DNA from: Dyadobacter psychrophilus
Lineage (GTDB): Bacteria; Bacteroidota; Bacteroidia; Cytophagales; Spirosomataceae
Direction: 5' to 3'
DNA: 64,000 bases
Assembly: GCF_900167945.1 (NCBI RefSeq)
Contig: NZ_FUZA01000002.1
Span: 1,240,001-1,304,000 of the forward strand
In this document: in pieces, positions 44,732 to 53,941 of the stretch
How positions within the stretch are numbered: position 1 is the stretch's first letter
Layout: every line of letters starts with the position of its first letter
The notes under the pieces: model-generated
Seen by the model: only the letters and a program-made list of their open reading frames with translations
Told to the model about the DNA's origin: nothing
The model's database searches: none
Translations under genes and position numbers: made by a program

Positions 44732-47164
44732 TTATTCCGAACGAAGTGATTTGACCGGGTTCATTAATGCAGCCTTAACCGACTGAAACGATACTGTAAG
44801 CAGCGCTATCGCCACGGAAAGCAGGCTTACCAATGCCAGCGCCCACCACGAAATAGCAATCTTGTATTCAAAATCTTCCAGCCAGCGGCTCATCATCCAC
44901 CAGGAAACGGGCAGTGCTATCACAATCGCGACGAGGACGAGTTTGATGAAATCCTTCGAAAGCAGCGCAACAATACCCGCCACGGAAGCACCTAAAACCT
45001 TGCGGACGCCGATCTCTTTCGTCCGCTGTTCGGCAGTGAAAATCGCAAGTCCGAAAAGTCCCATACAGGCCACGAAAATGGTTAGTCCGGCAAAAAGCCC
45101 GAGTATCTGACCCGTTTTTTGTTCCGTTTTATAAGTCTCATTAAATCGTTCGTCCAGGAACGAATAGGTGAAAGGCAGGTCGGGTTTGAAGCTGTCCCAT
45201 TGATTTTGCATTTTGGCAAGCAAGCCAGAAACTTCCTTATTCTTTGTTTTAATGATCATCCAGCCATACCCCTGATTCAATGTCATCACAAGGGGTGAAA
45301 TCTTTTCACGCAATGATTTGAAATGAAAATCTTTTACAATCCCGATTACGCGATAGTCGGTGCCCTTGCCTTCATTGTTGCGGCGCGAAACGATCTTGCC
45401 GAGGGCATCGTTCTGCCATCCGAGCGCTTTTGCGGCTGTTTCGTTAAGGATTATCGCGGTTGAATCCATTCCGTAATCCTTGGAAAAATTGCGCCCCTCA
45501 ACCATTTGCATTCCCAAAGTGGCCAGGTAATTGTAGTCGACTTCATAGCGAAGCGTTTTCAAAAGCTGCGAAGAATTGTTCTCCGGCGAGATCATATAGT
45601 TATTGCCATCCGACGGTCCGGCAGGCACATAACCGGATAAACTAATGTTGCTAACCCGTGAATCACGCAGTAGTTCATCCCTAAAAACAGGCAGATTTTT
45701 GCCTAGCGCCCAGGCCGGAACAACCAGAACCTGGTCTTTATCATACCCTAGTTTTTTGTTTTGAATAAATTTCAATTGCTGGTAAACCACCGTGGCGCCG
45801 ACCATTAAGGTGATTGAAATAAAGAATTGAAAAACCACCAATCCACTTCTCAGGCCTATGTTTTTGCCCGAGGAATTGAGCTTAACCGCTGCGCTTCCGC
45901 CTTTCAAAACTGAAATCGGCTTGAACGAAGAAAGAAAAAAGGCAGGGTAACTGCCCGCAAAAACTCCGACAAACAAACCAAAAAGGAGTAGTGCAGGCAA
46001 AATAGCTTGAATTGCCTCAAAGCTGAATCCCAGGTTTTTACCGGAAAGGCTATTGAGTAACGGCAAACCCGCGAGGCATATGATCGTTCCCAGAACCAGT
46101 GAAATGCCCGTTAACAAAATGGATTCCATCAAAAACTGGGCAACCAGCTCAATTTTTTCAGATCCCATCACTTTTCTCACACCCACTTCCCGGGCGCGTT
46201 TGGACGAACCAGCGGTGGACAGATTCATAAAATTAATGCACGCGATCAAAAGCATGATGATTGCAATGGCACTGAAAATGTACACGTATTTCAGATCGCC
46301 ATTCGTGCCCAGGTCAAATTGATAATCTGAATGCAAATGAATGTCGTTCAATGGTTGCAGATACAGGCCAAGGCTGTTGCCTTTTTTGCGGAACTCAGCC
46401 ATTGTGAGGCCCAGTGCCTGTTTTAGCTGCGGGCCCATGTATTTATCCACCGTCTGCGGAAGCTTGGCATTAAGCTGTTTGTAATCATAACCTTCCGGCA
46501 AAACGAGGTAGGTATAGAACTCCGAAATCATCCAGGAAGTAGATTTGGCATCTTCCAGCGACGACATGGAAGCAAGCATATCAAATTGGATGTGCGAATG
46601 TGCCGGCATTTCCTCCATCACGCCCGTCACCGTGTAAGGCGTTTTCCAATCTTTAAAAGTCAGTACTTTGCCGATCGGGTCCTGTTTTCCGTAATATTTT
46701 TCGGCTAGTGTCCTCGAAATGACAATTGTATTGGGTTGAAGGAGCGCAGTTTTTGCATTGCCTTCAATGAGGGGGAATGTAAAAACCTGTAAGAAATTGG
46801 AGTCTACAAATGCAAGTTGGTCGTCCGTGTACAATTTTTGATTGAGCAGCACCAGCGGCGAGCCGCCTCTTCTTAGCCGTGTGGCTTCTAAAACCTCGGG
46901 ATAGTCCGCTTTGAGCGCAGCTGCCGTAGGTGGCATGACATGCGCTTCATTCATTTCTCCACCTTGCATAACGCCCTTAAATACAACGCGCACGATCCGG
47001 TCGCCTTTTTCATGAAAGCGATCGAAACTCAGTTCGTCCAGCACATACAGGCTGATCAGCATGCAGGATGCCAGGCCAATGGCCAGCCCGGTAATGTTGA
47101 TTGCGGAGAAGGCGCGGTTGCGGACAAGGTTACGCCAAGCGATTTTGAAATAGTTTCTTAACAT
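44732..47164 (-). CDS. ABC transporter permease, MacB/FtsX type
   Basis: 810 residues and first in its operon, with a good promoter upstream. Same arrangement as the downstream paralogue: N-terminal helix, MacB-PCD-like domain, FtsX blocks marked by INFMNLSTAGSSKRAREVGVRKVMGS and EQRTKEIGVRKVLGASVAG. Bacteroidota genomes carry many such pairs, often near regulators; an ATPase partner must be supplied from elsewhere. It is divergent from the Crp-like regulator, which is a candidate controller. Substrate unknown. Confidence 0.9.
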   Translation of the reverse strand: MLRNYFKIAWRNLVRNRAFSAINITGLAIGLASCMLISLYVLDELSFDRFHEKGDRIVRVVFKGVMQGGEMNEAHVMPPTAAALKADYPEVLEATRLRRGGSPLVLLNQKLYTDDQLAFVDSNFLQVFTFPLIEGNAKTALLQPNTIVISRTLAEKYYGKQDPIGKVLTFKDWKTPYTVTGVMEEMPAHSHIQFDMLASMSSLEDAKSTSWMISEFYTYLVLPEGYDYKQLNAKLPQTVDKYMGPQLKQALGLTMAEFRKKGNSLGLYLQPLNDIHLHSDYQFDLGTNGDLKYVYIFSAIAIIMLLIACINFMNLSTAGSSKRAREVGVRKVMGSEKIELVAQFLMESILLTGISLVLGTIICLAGLPLLNSLSGKNLGFSFEAIQAILPALLLFGLFVGVFAGSYPAFFLSSFKPISVLKGGSAAVKLNSSGKNIGLRSGLVVFQFFISITLMVGATVVYQQLKFIQNKKLGYDKDQVLVVPAWALGKNLPVFRDELLRDSRVSNISLSGYVPAGPSDGNNYMISPENNSSQLLKTLRYEVDYNYLATLGMQMVEGRNFSKDYGMDSTAIILNETAAKALGWQNDALGKIVSRRNNEGKGTDYRVIGIVKDFHFKSLREKISPLVMTLNQGYGWMIIKTKNKEVSGLLAKMQNQWDSFKPDLPFTYSFLDERFNETYKTEQKTGQILGLFAGLTIFVACMGLFGLAIFTAEQRTKEIGVRKVLGASVAGIVALLSKDFIKLVLVAIVIALPVSWWMMSRWLEDFEYKIAISWWALALVSLLSVAIALLTVSFQSVKAALMNPVKSLRSE

Positions 47165-47254
47165 AAAGCGGAAGATTGAAACGGATTATATTTTATTTTT
47201 TATGGCTAACAGACGGTACATTGTATAACATAGTTCTTTGTATAAAATATATGC

Positions 47255-47284
47255 CAAATGTAGGAAAAGCTCTTAGTAAGGCAA
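47255..47284 (-). promoter_or_regulatory. Promoter of the permease operon
   Basis: On the minus strand: TTG (47284-47282), 19-bp spacer, TACATTTG (47262-47255). Boxes and spacing fit the Bacteroidota consensus. Transcription would start near 47248, about 84 bp before the ATG at 47164. Confidence 0.65.
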
Positions 47285-47302
47285 TTAGGATGCATCCTTC
47301 TA

Positions 47303-47324
47303 TTCGAATCGTTCGCATTCGAAC
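47303..47324. promoter_or_regulatory. Possible operator between permease and Crp-like genes
   Basis: TTCGAA occurs at 47303-47308 and 47318-47323, 15 bp apart, and GTTCG/CGAAC (47311-47324) forms an overlapping inverted repeat. It lies just upstream of the minus-strand promoter in a divergent gap. Confidence 0.3.
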
Positions 47325-47398
47325 ACTTTTGTACGAAATCGGCCAACACTAACATCAAGCCGACTGGGTTACGACCTCCATAAAATCCGGGAGGAACG

Positions 47399-47428
47399 TT
47401 GAGGTGTGGGAGCGCATTGTTAAATTTG
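47399..47428 (+). promoter_or_regulatory. Promoter of the Crp-like regulator gene
   Basis: TTG (47399-47401), 19-bp spacer, TAAATTTG (47421-47428). This lies inside the upstream extension of the frame and therefore argues for the ATG at 47447 as the start. Confidence 0.65.
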
Positions 47429-47446
47429 AATTATAACAATTCAGCA

Positions 47447-48016
47447 ATGACGGAACTGGAACATTACCTGCAATCCTACTTTGATTTCGATCAAAGCGAT
47501 CTTACTACCGTGGCTTCGTTTTTCAAGCCGGAATTTGTAAAAAAAGGCGATTACTATCTCAAAACCGGGAAGAGCTGCAATAAACTAAGCTTTATCCAAA
47601 CGGGCATTCTGCGGGTTTATGTAAATCTCGAAGACCGGGAAGTGACGCAGTGGATTTCATCAAAAGGCTATTTTATAACAGATCTGTCCAGTCTCATATT
47701 CAGTAAACCTTCCCGCTGGAACATTCAGGCGCTTGCAGACACAACATTATATACCATCGACAAGGCCGATTATGATCGGATAGGGGATTTCATCCCAAAA
47801 TGGCACGAAACCGAAAAGCTGTTCATTGCACATTGCTTCGTGACGCTGGAAGAACGCGTGTTTTCTTTCCTTTCCATGACCGCTGAGCAGCGCTATAATG
47901 TGTTGTTTGAAAATAGCCGCGAAATTTTTAACCAGGTGCCGCTCCAATACATTGCTTCCATGCTCGGCATGACGCCCGAAACCATCAGCCGCATCCGGCG
48001 CAAACAGCTGATCTGA
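47447..48016 (+). CDS. Crp/Fnr-family transcriptional regulator
   Basis: 189 residues from ATG 47447. An N-terminal cupin-like cNMP-binding fold (about 20-115, with KSCNKLSFIQTGILRVYV) is joined to a C-terminal helix-turn-helix (QYIASMLGMTPETISRIRRK). The phosphate-binding cassette with its Arg is not visible, and there is no Cys cluster, so it probably does not bind cAMP or an iron-sulfur centre; many short Bacteroidota members share this. It is divergent from the permease operon and may regulate it. Confidence 0.9.
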   Translation: MTELEHYLQSYFDFDQSDLTTVASFFKPEFVKKGDYYLKTGKSCNKLSFIQTGILRVYVNLEDREVTQWISSKGYFITDLSSLIFSKPSRWNIQALADTTLYTIDKADYDRIGDFIPKWHETEKLFIAHCFVTLEERVFSFLSMTAEQRYNVLFENSREIFNQVPLQYIASMLGMTPETISRIRRKQLI

Positions 48017-48092
48017 TTTCTTGATATAGGTCAAGTGGCCTTAATCTTGTCGATTATACTTTTGTAAAGTCATTAATCAACCAGCCATTTGT

Positions 48093-48749
48093 ATGTTTAT
48101 AGGTCATTATGGATTAGCGTTCGGAGTGAAAAAGGCAGCTCCCCAAATCTCGCTTTTAACATTATTCGTAGCCGTTGAATTTGTCGACATTCTATGGCCA
48201 TTTTTGCTGCTGCTGAATGTCGAACAGGTGAAGGTTACGCCTGGTATTACCGTTGTCACGCCTTTTGATTTTGTACATTATCCTTATACGCATAGTCTGC
48301 TCATGGGCATTGTATGGGGCTTGCTGTCCGCATTTGTATATTGGTTTTTCAAAAAAGATGTGAAAAGCGCAGTGATTGTGGGGCTGGCGGTCCTGAGTCA
48401 CTGGTTTCTGGATCTGGTTGTACACATTGCCGACTTACCGCTGACGCCATTCACCAGCACAAAGGTAGGAATGGGCTTGTGGAACTCGCTCGAAGCGACC
48501 GTGATCCTGGAACTCATCATTTTTGGGATCGGCGCTTACCTTTATTATAGGAATACAAAAGCTATCAGTAACAAGGGCAAATGGGGCTTCTGGCTGCTTG
48601 TTGCATTTTTCCTGCTCACCGATTTCTACAATATGTTCGGCCCACCGCCGGAAAATTCTATCCCAATGCTATTCGTTTCCTTCGCCGTGTTGCAGTTGAT
48701 CGTGCTTTCTCTGGCTCATTTTGTCGACAAAAACAGGGCTTCCATATAA
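48093..48749 (+). CDS. Membrane protein, DUF457/YdjM-like
   Basis: 218 residues with about six hydrophobic segments. Spaced histidines resemble the membrane-bound metal-dependent hydrolase family (DUF457): GHYGLAFG at 4-11, DFVHYPYTHSLLMG, and LSHWFLDLVVH. No catalytic activity is firmly shown for this family. The gene lies 76 bp after the Crp-like regulator and may be cotranscribed with it. The repeat array begins 12 bp after its stop. Confidence 0.65.
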   Translation: MFIGHYGLAFGVKKAAPQISLLTLFVAVEFVDILWPFLLLLNVEQVKVTPGITVVTPFDFVHYPYTHSLLMGIVWGLLSAFVYWFFKKDVKSAVIVGLAVLSHWFLDLVVHIADLPLTPFTSTKVGMGLWNSLEATVILELIIFGIGAYLYYRNTKAISNKGKWGFWLLVAFFLLTDFYNMFGPPPENSIPMLFVSFAVLQLIVLSLAHFVDKNRASI

Positions 48750-48760
48750 CTCGCGAGCTT

Positions 48761-49199
48761 GGTACCAATATTGCACGGCCTCTGGCATTTTCTCGAACCG
48801 CGTTCGCTTTTTTTTGCTACCGATATTGCATGCCTCCGGCATTTTCTCGAACTATGCCCTTGTTGTTTGGTACCAATATTGCATGCCTCCGGCATTTTTC
48901 GAACCGCGTCCGCTCTTTTTTGCTACCGATATTGCATGCCTCCGGCATTTTCGCGAACCACGCCCTTGTTGTTTGTACCAATATTGCATGCCTCTGGCAT
49001 TTTTCGAATCGCGTCCGCTCTTTTTTGCTACCGATATTGCATGCCTCCGGCATTTTCGCGAACCACGCCCTTGTTGTTTGGTACCAATATTGCATGGCCT
49101 CCGGCATTTTTCGAACCGCGTTCGCTCTTTTTTGCCACCAATATTGCATTCGTCTAGCATTGCTTCAAATCGCGGAGCGATGCAATATTGGTAGCAAGA
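48761..49199. repeat. Two-type alternating tandem repeat array closed by an inverted copy
   Basis: Eight half-units begin with ACCAATATTG or ACCGATATTG at 48764, 48819, 48872, 48925, 48977, 49030, 49083 and 49137, spaced 52-55 bp. Type 1 (GGTACCAATATTGC, then GCATGCCTCCGGCATTTT, then CGAACCGCGTCCGCTC) alternates with type 2 (TTGCTACCGATATTGC, the same core, then CGAACCACGCCCTTGTTG), giving a higher-order period of about 106 bp. Each half-unit contains an ATGCC/GGCAT hairpin core. The last copy faces an inverted one: ACCAATATTGCAT (49137-49149) against ATGCAATATTGGT (49180-49192). The array fills the gap between convergent genes. ORFs across it on both strands are repeat artefacts. Confidence 0.9.
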
Positions 49200-49221
49200 A
49201 ATGAATGTGCAGAAAGATAGA

Positions 49222-49234
49222 ATGCCGGAGGCAT
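49222..49234. repeat. Isolated repeat core
   Basis: ATGCCGGAGGCAT, the inverted core of the neighbouring array, occurs once more 26 bp before the GH95 stop codon. Confidence 0.7.
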
Positions 49235-49259
49235 GTAACGACTTGCAGCCCGCAGTCCG

Positions 49260-51809
49260 CTATTTCGCTTTGAAAACGTATTCTTTTCCTGCTTCGGTTG
49301 GAAAGTCAAATGCTGATCGTCCGGCTTTTACGATTGCCGCGCCAGCAGGCATTGGTTGAATGCTTTTGTAAAATGCGTTGGAATTATCTCCTTTTGCAGC
49401 TTTCAACGCAACTTTTGAGGCAGATTTAACCGCGCCGGGAACACCGATCCGGCAATTGCCGCCTAGTTGGGAGCGGATGATCAATTGTGTAATTTTTCCG
49501 TTGGTCCAGGTGACGTCCAATTCAAAACCGCCTCTTGCTTTCATTCCCTTCACTTCTCCGCTTGTCCAGTTGTCGGGGATAGCTGGCAGAACATTAATGA
49601 GGCCGTCGTGGCTTTGAAGCAACATTTCGGTGATCCCGGATGTGCCGCCAAAATTTCCGTCGATCTGAAATGGTGGGTGTGCGTCGAGCAGGTTAGGGTA
49701 GGTTCCGCCGCCATTTGCGTAGTTAGTTCCTTCAACGCCTGTAAGTTTCAGTTGTTCACGAATCAGTTTATACGCATGATTCCCGTCCAGTAACCTCGCC
49801 CAGACATTGATTTTCCAACCCTTGCTCCACCCCGTACCGCCATCTCCCCTCAATTCCATTGTTCTCTTGGAAGCGTCCGCAAAATTCGGTGTCGATAGCG
49901 GGGAGATTTGCCGCCCTGGAAAAAGGCCAAACAAATGTGAAATGTGCCTGTGCTCCGGTTCTACATCCTCCCAATCCTTATACCATTCCTGCAAGTTGCC
50001 TTTTTTTCCGATTTGCATAGGAAACAATCTGCCGCGCTTCTCAATAAGCATTTGTCTGAATTCCGCATCTGTTCCCAGTCTTTCCGACGCTTCGATCAGA
50101 TTGGTGAAAAGATCCCAGATGATGGCCATATCCATCGTTGTTGCCACTGAAACAGAACCTTTAAAGCCTTTTTCAGTGAGGAAAATGTTTTCAGGAGTTG
50201 TTGATGGAGCGGTAACCAGCTTGCCGTTTTTATCCTCGATAAGCCAGTCCAGACAGAATTCTGCGGCCGATTTCATCAATGGATATGCCGTTTTGGACAA
50301 ATATTCCTTGTCGCCGCTAAACTGATAATGTTCCCACAAATGCTGGCATAACCATGCGCCGCCCACGGGCCAGTTTGCCCATGACGGACTTCCGCTTACG
50401 GGATTGGTTGTTGCCCATATATCCGAATTGTGATGCAGGGTCCATCCTTTTGCGCCGTAGAAATTTTTGGCTGTCTCCTTACCGGTTGTGGCAATGTTGC
50501 CAATCAGGTCTATTAATGGGCCGTGCAATTCCGAAAGGTTTGCCGTTTCCACCATCCAGTAATTCATTTGTGTATTGATGTTGGTCGTAAAGTTACTGCT
50601 CCACGGCGGGCGGACTTCACGATTCCAGATGCCTTGCAAATTCGCAGGAATGCCGCCGGGACGCGAACTGGAAATAAGCAGATAGCGGCCAAACTGGAAA
50701 TAAAGTGATTCCAGGCCCGGATCTTTCGCACCTTCCGTGTATGCTTTAAGGCGCTCATCCATAGGTAGCTCCGTTTTAGGATTACCATTAATGACAAGGC
50801 TAACCCGGTTGAAAAGTTTCTGGTAATCAGCGATGTGTTCGCTTTTCAAGGCTTCGAAGCTTTTGGCCTGTGCAGCTGAAAGATATTTTTCCGCAATTTG
50901 CGATTCGTCTTTTCCTTCTTTGTCAGGACATTTGTCAAAGCCATTAAAACTCGTCGCAGCCGATAAAACCAGTACGACTTCTGTTGCATCACTAATGTGC
51001 AGGCCTTCTGCGTCCGCGATCGTTTTTCCGTCCGATTCCTTCACTTTCATGCGCAGCTCAAACCGCATTCCTTTGCATTTGGAAGGATCATTGTAAACCA
51101 CGGGCTGTTCCATGGTCTGCATATAACTGGGATCCGTGTGGGCCGGCGCCTGTCCTTTCATTGCCACCTGATCCTGCGCAATCACAACATTATTATAGTA
51201 AAGCGGGCTCTGCGTGCTGGCCGTAAAATTGAGCGCACCCTTTTTACTCGCTTTCAACTTTACAATCATCACCTGATCGGGCGCTGAAATGAATATCTCT
51301 CGGCTGTAATCAACACCTGCAACCGTGAAAGTTGTGGAAGACAATGCATTGGAAATGTCCAGGTCACGTTTATAGGCAGTGGGTTGTCCCTCGAATTGCT
51401 GCTTAATGATGAGATCACCAAGCGGTTCATAAGATTCTGTAAAAATCCCCTGTAATTTCTGCGTGAGCTCTTCGGCTAGTTTGTAATCTTCATTAGCAAG
51501 CGCAGTCCTGATTTGGGGCAGGTGGTTTTTTGCTGTTGGATTCGGGTTTGTGTTTACTGGCCCGCCGGACCAGAGTGTTTCTTCATTCAGTTGGATAATT
51601 TCTTCGCTAACCCTTCCGAAAACCATAGCCCCAATTTGGCCATTCCCGATCGGCAGCGCTTCATTCCAGTTTCTGGCGGGTTGTTTATACCAAAATTTGA
51701 GATCGGATTGGGCAAAGGCAGTGTTGCAGGCATGAAGGAAAATGAATGTACATATGGAAAGGCTGAGTGTCCTTCCTGCACCGGAAAGTTGCGTTTTAAG
51801 TAATCTCAT
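49260..51809 (-). CDS. Glycoside hydrolase family 95, probable alpha-L-fucosidase
   Basis: 849 residues. Signal peptide about 1-33. The N-terminal beta-sandwich opens [20 protein letters not shown] followed by a [10 protein letters not shown] motif, both diagnostic of GH95. The (alpha/alpha)6 barrel carries [23 protein letters not shown] and the catalytic-region [20 protein letters not shown] and [16 protein letters not shown]95 enzymes invert alpha-1,2-fucosyl (sometimes galactosyl) bonds of plant xyloglucan or animal glycans. It is exported to the periplasm. No SusC/SusD pair flanks it, so it is not in a classic polysaccharide-utilisation locus; the divergent AraC regulator may control it. 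Confidence 0.93.
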   Translation of the reverse strand: MRLLKTQLSGAGRTLSLSICTFIFLHACNTAFAQSDLKFWYKQPARNWNEALPIGNGQIGAMVFGRVSEEIIQLNEETLWSGGPVNTNPNPTAKNHLPQIRTALANEDYKLAEELTQKLQGIFTESYEPLGDLIIKQQFEGQPTAYKRDLDISNALSSTTFTVAGVDYSREIFISAPDQVMIVKLKASKKGALNFTASTQSPLYYNNVVIAQDQVAMKGQAPAHTDPSYMQTMEQPVVYNDPSKCKGMRFELRMKVKESDGKTIADAEGLHISDATEVVLVLSAATSFNGFDKCPDKEGKDESQIAEKYLSAAQAKSFEALKSEHIADYQKLFNRVSLVINGNPKTELPMDERLKAYTEGAKDPGLESLYFQFGRYLLISSSRPGGIPANLQGIWNREVRPPWSSNFTTNINTQMNYWMVETANLSELHGPLIDLIGNIATTGKETAKNFYGAKGWTLHHNSDIWATTNPVSGSPSWANWPVGGAWLCQHLWEHYQFSGDKEYLSKTAYPLMKSAAEFCLDWLIEDKNGKLVTAPSTTPENIFLTEKGFKGSVSVATTMDMAIIWDLFTNLIEASERLGTDAEFRQMLIEKRGRLFPMQIGKKGNLQEWYKDWEDVEPEHRHISHLFGLFPGRQISPLSTPNFADASKRTMELRGDGGTGWSKGWKINVWARLLDGNHAYKLIREQLKLTGVEGTNYANGGGTYPNLLDAHPPFQIDGNFGGTSGITEMLLQSHDGLINVLPAIPDNWTSGEVKGMKARGGFELDVTWTNGKITQLIIRSQLGGNCRIGVPGAVKSASKVALKAAKGDNSNAFYKSIQPMPAGAAIVKAGRSAFDFPTEAGKEYVFKAK

Positions 51810-51902
51810 AAATGGTTTTTAGAGTATTTCAAAAGGGACAGGTTAACAAGTTTATATCATTTGGATTCTACTATTTCTATTTGAATTTTGTAACTTCGTT
51901 CT

Positions 51903-52805
51903 ATGGCAAATTCAGAAACACTCGAAGAATTTTATCAGCATAAGTTTAATTGGCTGCCGGATAATCTTCAACAGGACATTGGTCATTTCAATGTTTTCCG
52001 TTTGGAAGATTGTATGGGACCGAATTCGGCGCCTATTCAGTACAGCCGCAAGGATTTTTACAAAATTACCCTTATCCGTGGAAAGAACATTTACCATTAT
52101 GCAGATAAAAGCCTCGAAACCGATGGTCCGACATTGATTTTCTTCAATCCGCAGGTTCCGTACACCTGGGAAGGCGGGCCTGACAGCATTTCCGGCTACT
52201 TCTGCATTTTCACCGAAGGCTTCTTTTCAGGCAGGATTCGCGACGGATTGGGTGATTTGCCAATGTTTACACCGGGCGGAAAACCGGCTTACCTGCTCAA
52301 TGAAGCGCAAGAGGCACATGTTCAGGGAATTTTTGAAAAAATGCTGGAAGAGATTAATTCAGATTATCAATATAAATATGATCTGCTCCGCAACTATGTT
52401 ACTGAAACGGTGCATTATGCGATGAAAATGCAGCCTTCCGAGTCGTTATATCAGCATCCAAATGCCAATTCGAGGATTACAGCGGTTTTTACGGAGTTGC
52501 TGGAAAGGCAATTTCCTATTGAGTCAACTTCGCAGCGTTTTACATTTCGATCCGCAAACGATTTCGCGCAACAATTGTCCGTGCATGTTAATCATTTGAA
52601 CCGAGCAATCCGCGAAACTACTGGTAAGACAACCACCACGCACATTGCTGAACGCATTGCAAGCGAGGCGGTTGCGCTTTTGAAGCACACAAACTGGAAT
52701 ATTTCAGAGATCAGCTACAGTCTGGGATTCGAGGAACCCGCACATTTCAATAACTTTTTCAAGAAGCAAACCAGTCAGACGCCCAGTTCTTTTAGGATTG
52801 TTTGA
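51903..52805 (+). CDS. AraC-family transcriptional regulator
   Basis: 300 residues. An N-terminal cupin-like sensing domain (about 20-170, LIRGKNIYHYADKSLETDGP, FFNPQVPYTWEGG) is followed by a C-terminal double helix-turn-helix (about 195-300): NDFAQQLSVHVNHLNRAIRE and NISEISYSLGFEEPAHFNNFFKKQTSQTPSSFR. It is divergent from GH95 and upstream of an SDR gene; regulators of this type often activate an adjacent oxidoreductase. The inducer is unknown. Confidence 0.92.
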   Translation: MANSETLEEFYQHKFNWLPDNLQQDIGHFNVFRLEDCMGPNSAPIQYSRKDFYKITLIRGKNIYHYADKSLETDGPTLIFFNPQVPYTWEGGPDSISGYFCIFTEGFFSGRIRDGLGDLPMFTPGGKPAYLLNEAQEAHVQGIFEKMLEEINSDYQYKYDLLRNYVTETVHYAMKMQPSESLYQHPNANSRITAVFTELLERQFPIESTSQRFTFRSANDFAQQLSVHVNHLNRAIRETTGKTTTTHIAERIASEAVALLKHTNWNISEISYSLGFEEPAHFNNFFKKQTSQTPSSFRIV

Positions 52806-52892
52806 ATTTCGCAATCATCTGTTTGAACAGCGCAATGGCGGATTTTTCCCGGTGACCTAATTTTGTTTCATCAAATTAAAACAAACAAAAAG

Positions 52893-53747
52893 ATGGAAAC
52901 TGATAAAATTTGGTTCGTAACGGGTGCTTCGAAAGGTTTGGGGCTGACATTGGTTCAAAAACTGCTTGCGAGCGGCATCAAAGTGGCTGCTACTTCACGA
53001 AATCTGGAAGATCTGCAAAAAGCGGTCGGTAATGATAGCCCACAATTTTTGCCGCTGGCAACCAATCTGAAAAGCGAAGCGAGCGTGCAGGAAGCGATTG
53101 AAAAAACCGTCGCACATTTCGGCCGCATTGATGTGGTTGTCAATAATGCCGGTTATGGTTTATTGGGAAGCGTGGAAGAACTTTCGGACAACGAGGTGCG
53201 CGAGAATTTTGAAATCAATGTTTTTGGTGTCTTCACGGTAATCCGTAAAGCAATGCCTTACTTGCGTGCACAACGGTCGGGGCACATCCTCAATATTTCC
53301 TCAATAGGAGGCTTTATGGGTGGTTTTCCTGGATTTGGCGCTTATTGTGCCACCAAGTTTGCGGTCAATGGCCTTTCCGAGTCGCTGGCAGAGGAAGTAA
53401 GGGCGTTCGGGGTGCATGTAACGGTTGTGGAACCAGGTTATTTCAGGACTAATTTCCTTACAGATTCGTCCATAGGCCTCCCAAAAATCCAGATTGAAGA
53501 CTATAAGGAAGTACGCGACTCGCAAAACGCGCATCAAAATGAGATCAACGGAAAACAGCCCGGCGATCCGGAAAAAGCGGCAGAAGCAATGATCCGCATT
53601 GTTTCCGAAGCCAACCCGCCCATGAACCTGTTTCTCGGCAGTGACGCATTTTCGGTAGCAAATGGCAAAATCGCCGCCGTACAAAAAGAGTTGGCAGACT
53701 GGAAAGAGCTGACGGTTTCAACTGACTTTGATACAGAGGAGGTTTAG
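52893..53747 (+). CDS. Short-chain dehydrogenase/reductase
   Basis: 284 residues from ATG 52893; the longer frame starts at a TTG. Classical SDR: cofactor loop TGASKGLG, NNAG in VVNNAGYGLLG, catalytic Ser in ILNISSIGG and Tyr-x3-Lys in YCATKFAVNG. The Arg in TSRNLEDL after the second strand suggests NADP preference. Substrate unknown. It lies 87 bp after the AraC gene in the same direction and is a likely target of that regulator. A complex inverted repeat follows. Confidence 0.92.
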   Translation: METDKIWFVTGASKGLGLTLVQKLLASGIKVAATSRNLEDLQKAVGNDSPQFLPLATNLKSEASVQEAIEKTVAHFGRIDVVVNNAGYGLLGSVEELSDNEVRENFEINVFGVFTVIRKAMPYLRAQRSGHILNISSIGGFMGGFPGFGAYCATKFAVNGLSESLAEEVRAFGVHVTVVEPGYFRTNFLTDSSIGLPKIQIEDYKEVRDSQNAHQNEINGKQPGDPEKAAEAMIRIVSEANPPMNLFLGSDAFSVANGKIAAVQKELADWKELTVSTDFDTEEV

Positions 53748-53792
53748 GATATATTAGAGGGCGATTGTCCTGTTTTGCTAAGCGTTCATTCA

Positions 53793-53864
53793 CTTGTCCT
53801 GCTGAGCGGAGTCGAAGCACGTTACCAAGGAGTGACGTGCTTCGACTCCGCTCAGCAGGACAAG
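53793..53864. repeat. Inverted repeat with perfect 30-bp arms
   Basis: Arms 53793-53822 (starts CTTGTCCTGCTGAGCGGAGT) and 53835-53864 are exact complements around a 12-nt loop, TACCAAGGAGTG. The core TGCTGAGCGGAGTCGAAGCA is, from memory, of the kind scattered between genes in many bacterial genomes. It lies between the SDR gene and the next gene, both on the plus strand. Confidence 0.92.
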
Positions 53865-53898
53865 TAATCGTCCGTTCAGCAGGACAAGTAATGGTCCG
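53852..53898. repeat. Direct repeats next to the inverted repeat
   Basis: TCAGCAGGACAAGTAAT, then C or G, then GTCCG occurs at 53852-53874 and 53876-53898, and a decayed third copy (CCGCATGACAAGTCAGC) follows. Left of the inverted repeat, GATTGTCCTGTTTTGCTAAGCG (53764 on) is a decayed inverse copy, so the element has grown by nested duplication. Confidence 0.8.
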
Positions 53899-53941
53899 CT
53901 CCGCATGACAAGTCAGCAACACTTCTTACTCATATGAAACG

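Noticed and set aside
47447..48016. The Crp-like regulator as the receptor of the cAMP made at 56.6 kb
   Set aside because: Its sensor domain lacks a visible phosphate-binding cassette with Arg, so cAMP binding is unlikely; the cNMP domain at the C-terminus of the 58249-61491 protein is a better candidate.
48761..49199. CRISPR array, because of regular spacing of about 53 bp
   Set aside because: The segments between the conserved cores are themselves repeats of two types, not unique spacers, the units carry no constant direct repeat of CRISPR type, and no cas genes are nearby.
48581..49204. Overlapping ORFs of 100-200 residues through the repeat array on both strands
   Set aside because: Several frames are open at once and translate into the same recurring words; this is produced by the repeat, not by selection on a protein.
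53545..53922. 125-residue minus-strand ORF with repeated CPAER words
   Set aside because: Created by the inverted and direct repeats and the 3' end of the SDR gene.
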